Source: Pelecanus crispus
Lineage: Eukaryota; Chordata; Aves; Pelecaniformes; Pelecanidae
Direction of reading: 5' to 3'
NCBI RefSeq assembly: GCF_030463565.1
Contig: NC_134660.1
Location: 3,051,501 to 3,115,500, forward strand
Length of the DNA stretch: 64,000 nucleotides
Of this stretch, positions 58,801 through 64,000 are shown one piece after another; position 1 is the stretch's first letter; the number at the start of each line of letters is the position of its first letter. The notes beneath the pieces are model-generated. The model ran no database searches. It saw only the letters and a list, made by a program, of their open reading frames with translations, and was not told where the DNA came from. Made by a program: the position numbers and the translations under genes.

Positions 58801-61800
58801 CTATGTTTGTCAGGGCACCACAGTAGGATGATAGGAAATAAAGAGGAAAGCAGGAAATGGTGGGGACAAAGAAAGCAAAGGAGCTCTACATACTCGGCTG
58901 TTGTTTTCAGGTTTGGGGGGTTTTTTTTGGTTGTGGTTTTTTTTTTTTTTTCATGATCAGAATCCAACACAAACCTGATGGCTCTGAGAATTTATATATG
59001 GCCCAAAACTTGACTTCAGGGGACAGAGTCACAGGAAAGGCAACAGTTCAGCTAGTGAAGATGGACTGTTTGCTTAAAGTATATTTACACCACTTGTCAC
59101 AGCAAAACATTGAGTTCCTCCCTTTGATTCCAGACAAAGTTCATTTTAAAACTCTTAAGAGCTCAGAGCTGATCCAACTGCTAATGCCAACTCAGTCAAC
59201 CGCCAACTTCTTTTTGGCTTTGAATCAAAGGTAAATAGCATTTCAGATTAAAACAGGATACTGTTGTTCTGGCTTTAACAAGAAATCAGTCCCTGTTCTC
59301 CAACCCTACGCGTTCACAGTTTAGATGCACTGCCACATGAGTTGTTATTAGGAAACTGCCTACCCTGAAAAACTCCATTTGTCTTGTAGGTGCCTGCAAG
59401 GAGGTAATATTAGTGTTCATAGAAACAGGAAAATGCAGGCCCAGAAAGGTGATGCTATTTGTCTGAGACCACACAAGGAAGAATCTGAGAGTTCCCCTTC
59501 TACTGTCCCTCCTCTTAGGATAGGGGAGATGGCTTGAAACTCTACTTTGACCCGGATTCAGCAGCAGCTTCTCATCCAGCACAGAGCTCAAGAGAGTGCT
59601 TAAAGTCCCCATAATTTCACTGAGCACAAGCTGTAATGGTCTGCTGAACTGATAAGGCAACAAGAACATTTAGTTCATTCAGTGACTTTTCTGTGCCCTT
59701 CAAGGCTCGTAAGCACAGCACCTGCGCTATTTTGTTTCCCTTTGAAACAAAATGCCGGTTATTAGGCATGGTTAGTGATTCCTTCTTTTTGAAAGCAAAG
59801 AGAACAGAGCTTTTCACAATACGCCTAGGTCTGTTTGTAATGATTGGGGTGGGAAGGGAAGAAAAATTAAAGTTTGTTTGAGACCTGTCCCTCTCTTCCC
59901 CCAGAAATTATAAGTTTTTGTGCAAAGACGTATGTGATCTGCACTTGAAAAAATAGATTAAAAGTTCATATGGTGATAGCTAAATATACTGGGCAGGAGG
60001 GAAGGACCAGAGAACACTGCAAACTTGGAGAGAAAAAACAGCAACAAAACCGAGAACTAAAAAAAGTCAGCTGCCAGCAAGGCCAGGCACATTCAGCTAG
60101 TCACACATGTCCTACCTGAACCAGGTCTTGAAGCTGGGATTGAATCTGTTAAAGAGAGAATCACTCATGCAACAATATGACAGAGCTGGCTGCTGTCATC
60201 CCAACAGCAGGGCACCTGCGGCGGGGTGCTGCAACTTCCCTCCTCCCCACAGCGCTCAGGCCTTCTTGGTTTTGCTTTTGTTAAAAAAAAAAAAGTGGAC
60301 TGGAGCACTCTCCACCGTACTTCCTCTCCAAATACCTGGGCATCAAATTGTGCATTTTGCCTTCTAGAAACTTTTTGCTTATCCCAGCACAAACACATTT
60401 CAGGTTCAGGCAGCAGCTCCTTGCACTGCAAGCTCCATGGCACACACATTTTCAATGTCTTTTTGAAGCATTGCTCAAGCAAAATTCAGTGCACAATGAC
60501 GAAGAAAGCAGTAGTGGGTTTTGTGATGCATTTCACCGGAATCAGATCTGAATCTTGCTGTCGTCATACTGTTGTAAATGAGGCCAGCATCTCCTCACAT
60601 TCAAGGGAGGAGGACCAGGATGTTATCACATTCGGTCCCTGCCCAATTCTGCTGCTGTTTTATCCCCACACATGCTCTTACCCAATAAGGCTTCCAACAA
60701 ATACAAGCAAAAGGTTGCCAAAGCTCTTGCATATCACCATGCTAGAGAAGCTTCCTATGGACTTCAGTTAAAAAAAAAAACCCCAAACCCAGAACTAAAA
60801 AACAAGACAAAAAAAACCAACACACCCCCCCAACACACTGCACAGTAGCCTCTGACCCTATATGTGCGAGGAGTACATCACAACCCCTGCTGAACTAACT
60901 GACCGTAGAGTGTTCAACCAGGAAGCTGCAGCACATACCAAGAAGGACTTTCTGAATACCTACACCATTCCAGCAGCGTCCCATGGGAACAGCCTCAGGT
61001 ACTTAACTGGAAAGCAGGCCCCCATTCAGCCTCCACAGCACAGATACTCTTAACCTGTTGTCCGCTGGCCTCGTATAAGGGGACATGGGAAAGCTGGAGT
61101 TCTCAAATTGTGCTGTTCCCTTCAAAGGAACATCCCAGATCCAGGCAACTCTGACTCGCCTTGTGTATGAGCTAATAGCACAACAAATGACAACATTCTA
61201 AAAGCACTTAACTAAATTCAAAACAAAGATAGACAGGTACCACAAAATTGCTTCCCTGTATATCCAGAAAAAAAGCATTAGTCTAGTACACTTTCTGTCT
61301 TTTGGAGCAGAAGAGAACTGCTAGCAATCATTTCCAATGCTGGACTTACCGAGAGGTGCTGCTGCTTTTGCCCTCTTGGCTGGAGTAATATCATCTGATT
61401 TGGACTCTGAGAAGGAAGCTGTTCTGCTTGGTGCTGGAGTCTGAAAGATTCACAAGCCAAGTCAGTAAGGGACAGTGGGCCAGATAAGGCCTGGAGCATG
61501 CAGGAGGAGATGGCCACTTTGGCTATGCTAGTTTACAAAGAAAGCCAAAGAAAGTTAATTTTGAGATAGGACCAAGAGTCTTAAATGACCAAGTTCCCAG
61601 TAGACACCAGAGTGACATCGTTGGTTTTGAGGGGTGTCATTTTCTGCACGAGTGAAGTGGATGTTGGGAGGGCCCCTCCTGAGAAACCATGCAGGCAGCA
61701 TCACTTTGGTTTTCCTAGAGCTTTGTACAAATACAGTGGTGGCCAAGATCCATTTCTGGCCTGTTCAGACAGGGGAAGCTGCCCTCAGGAGGCTCCTCGC

Positions 61801-63619
61801 AAGCATTTCCTTTCACGGAGGGGAAGGAACTCACCGAAGGGCTGCCGCTGGCGTTGAGGAGGAAGTTGGCGGTGTGAGCTGCGGCAGGCGGTTGGTTGGG
61901 GATAGGCCGATGGCCCAGCGCCATGCCCACGATCGCAGTCATGTGAGTCTCCGTGCCAAAGACGTGGATGGGGATCCCAGTGGTCTTCCCTGTGTATGCA
62001 TACAAGAACAGTCAGCCTTGGGGGGGGAAAAAAGGAACAAGATGAGCTTCTGCCAAAATGAAGCATTTAACCTTGAAAAGGCTCAGCAGAAAGCAGGTGG
62101 AAGAAACAAGATGCAAGAACAAAACTTAAGGAAAAGGTTGGTCCTTACCAACTTCCCCCATGACACGTAATCCTTCCTGGTAATTCGGGCCTCCTCTTCG
62201 TACAAAGATCCTCACCTCATGATCCTTCAGAGGGCCTTGGTAATCCTTAATTGCTCTCACAATGCCCTAAAAGAAACATGCAGGACAGGTGAACTGGGCA
62301 GCCCGATGTTTACCCTGTCCCATCATCTCAGGAACTCCTGGAAGAGACGCGCTGTCAGCCTCAGCACAACATTGAACTGGGGAGAACGGCTTGGGGTTGA
62401 TAACTGTGGGCATTTGCTGACACTTCCGAATAGTCACTTACTTTAAAAGTGGCTGCTACATTGGTGAAGTTAGCAATGCTGCCTCCAATGATGAGGATTT
62501 TACCTGAGGGAAGAAACATGCATAAATAAAACTCTTCTAAGAACACAGTGTGCTGTAGGATCATGCAGCAGTTTAGGACTAAGTGAAACAGTGCTGCAGT
62601 TCAGACTAGCCTCTAGTTTGCAGTAAGTTGTGTTTAGCAGAGCCTGGAAGCTAAGAGCGCTGCATCAAGCAATAATTTTTCTGAGAAGAATCTCTTGAGC
62701 CACATTCGCGCTCTGCTACATGGAAAACCACAAGTCCTGACATCCATCACTATTTCACTTGAAAGGCAGCAGTAGATTAAAAGCTCTGCCAGCGAAGCCT
62801 AAGCATAGTAACAGCCCAGATTCGTTCAGTTTTTCCCCCACACGCAGCTTTACAGCTGAGCATCTTTGAAATTGCAGCAACTCCCTTACCTTCAGGGTGC
62901 TTCTCTCGTGTCATGAGGGAGAGAATAGTCTTAGCATAGTCATAGGTCTGTTGCTCACTTGGGGCTCCTGAGTATTCCCCATAGTTAGCCAGTTCATTCA
63001 CACCCCCCAGGTCACAAATGGTGTCACTGTTTGAAAAAAAGTTATTTAAGAGATTAGTTATAATTTGAGTCACTATAAAGGTCTTAATAAAGCATTCCAA
63101 ATTCCTGGGAAAGTGGGACTTGTAACAGAGAGATCATGCTGTCTGTTGAAAACAAAGCTGCTCTCCTCTTGGTGCCAGTCATGATTAATCTTGTTCTACT
63201 TCTCCTAGATATGATGGGAACTCAGTGATTACCACAGCAACGATACTACCATGAACCACTTTCAGCCAGCTTGTTTCTTTCCAAGTAAAAAAGAAACCAT
63301 ATCTCAATCTCCCAGAATTAAATTATCTCTAAGGCACACTACATTCCACATCTTGGTAAGAAATCTGCACAGCATCTTCATTCTGAAGAGGTCCCAAGCA
63401 GTCGTAGCATGGGAAAGAGCGCTTTAGAAGAGTCTCCCTTCCAACTATTCCAGCACTGTAAATCCAACCCCCCTCTCCCTGGAAACCTTGTTCCTGTTAC
63501 CTGTAAACCACAGAGGCACCGCCACCAGCCACCATGGTCCAGATCCTGCCTTTGGGGTTGAGAATAGTAAGTTTCAAGCTGGCTCCACTCTTCGCATCCA
63601 GATCAGCAATGTAGGCTTC
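49830..63619 (-). CDS. ACLY: ATP-citrate lyase, last 21 coding exons (5' partial)
   Basis: Cytosolic homotetramer converting citrate, CoA and ATP to acetyl-CoA and oxaloacetate for lipid synthesis and histone acetylation. Exons: 63501-63619, 62890-63026, 62442-62503, 62149-62266, 61835-61989, 61350-61440, 58207-58348, 56172-56340, 55548-55652, 55104-55300, 54846-54927, 54368-54478, 53689-53816, 53401-53494, 52970-53124, 52050-52200, 51339-51482, 50982-51095, 50367-50449, 50115-50191, 49830-49924. These give 842 in-phase residues, about human 250 to the end, closing PEHMTM. Visible parts: end of the citrate/ATP-binding half ([14 protein letters not shown]); the linker with RTASFSES, whose Ser is the AKT/PKA site; CoA-ligase region with the phosphohistidine loop [11 protein letters not shown] (His760 in human); and the citrate-synthase-like domain ([38 protein letters not shown]). 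About 249 N-terminal residues lie beyond the right edge. Nothing is broken. Confidence 0.97.
56341..58206 (-). other. ACLY: ACLY intron without other features
   Basis: An intron of nearly 1.9 kb between two ACLY exons. Apart from a T tract near 57658-57672 I see no repeat, exon or RNA gene in it. Confidence 0.7.
58349..61349 (-). other. ACLY: Largest ACLY intron, at the regulatory linker
   Basis: A 3.0 kb intron splits the linker between the citrate-binding half and the CoA-ligase half. In mammals a small alternative exon of 30 bp lies here. I looked on the minus strand for a phase-compatible exon encoding something like SVPSPRSLQ and did not find one. T/A tracts occur near 58930-58952, 60283-60294 and 60770-60782, with an A/C-rich patch at 60783-60840. 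Confidence 0.6.
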
Positions 63620-64000
63620 CTGCAAACAGAGCAGCACACAATTTAACTTCCTTTAACAATTTAAACTTCCTTCTACATCCTCCTTTTCCAAACCAGAGGA
63701 TTCATAGTGCTGGGCCTGCTTGGACATGCAGAGCTCCTGCATCTCCTGTCAGCTACAACTACAGCTGAGGGGAGAGCAAAACTACAAACACAATTTTTGT
63801 AAGGGATGGAGACCCAGCTTCATCTCTAGGGGCCAGAACCAATTTGTTAGGTGTTCTCCAAGACAGAACACCGAAACGGACTGGATGTAGACAGCTTGCG
63901 CCACTCTCCGTAACAAATTCAAAGGGGATCATCCTGAGCATATGCTCAAATTTTGATTCTTTCTTGGAGAAAAAAAAATTATACCCTCCAAAGAATGTGT

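Noticed and set aside
60770-60840. A-rich patch that might be the tail of a retroposed element
   Set aside because: I see no recognisable LINE or SINE body beside it and no target-site duplication; it may be simple sequence.
1-64000. tRNA, rRNA, microRNA, transposon or retroviral elements
   Set aside because: None could be recognised by reading. Old, diverged CR1-type or other copies could be missed without a repeat library search.

Overview
This window looks like vertebrate nuclear DNA from a compact, GC-rich chromosome. I infer a bird (or another archosaur/sauropsid); the species cannot be told. The genes are multi-exon with GT-AG introns, the introns are short, and the left half carries CpG islands and several G-rich minisatellites, as on avian microchromosomes. 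Gene content, order and orientation match the human 17q21.2 block JUP - P3H4 - FKBP10 - NT5C3B - KLHL10 - KLHL11 - ACLY. I assigned all coding genes by recognising their protein sequences and assembled exons by hand. Splice phases agree across every junction in all six coding genes.

Layout: 1-9.35 kb has no coding exon I can support. It is probably the first intron of JUP (minus strand), whose presumed non-coding first exon and CpG promoter lie near 9.35-9.6 kb. At 9.8-10.9 kb is a minisatellite with higher-order structure. P3H4 (minus, 14.5-18.9 kb, 7 exons) and FKBP10 (plus, 21.5-27.5 kb, 10 exons) are divergent, and a 29-30 bp tandem array lies between their start codons. NT5C3B (minus, 30.4-36.0 kb, 9 coding exons) is tail-to-tail with FKBP10 and divergent from KLHL10 (plus, 37.3-41.5 kb, 5 coding exons). 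KLHL11 (minus, 45.8-48.0 kb, 2 exons) is tail-to-tail with KLHL10 and has an apparent 3'UTR of about 4 kb. ACLY (minus, 49.8-63.6 kb) supplies its last 21 coding exons; its 5' part lies beyond the right edge.

Functional themes: P3H4 and FKBP10 both act on procollagen in the endoplasmic reticulum and share an upstream region. KLHL10 and KLHL11 are BTB-BACK-Kelch proteins of the type that serve as CUL3 ligase substrate adaptors. NT5C3B is a HAD-family 7-methylguanosine-monophosphate nucleotidase. ACLY makes cytosolic acetyl-CoA from citrate.

The left ~36 kb is strongly GC-rich and rich in minisatellites. The right ~25 kb is AT-richer, with no arrays seen. I recognised no transposon, retroviral element, CRISPR array or structured RNA gene. 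I found no convincing new biological system. The most interesting features are the tandem arrays placed at promoters and introns, the exon periodicity of FKBP10, and a start-codon-only coding exon in NT5C3B.
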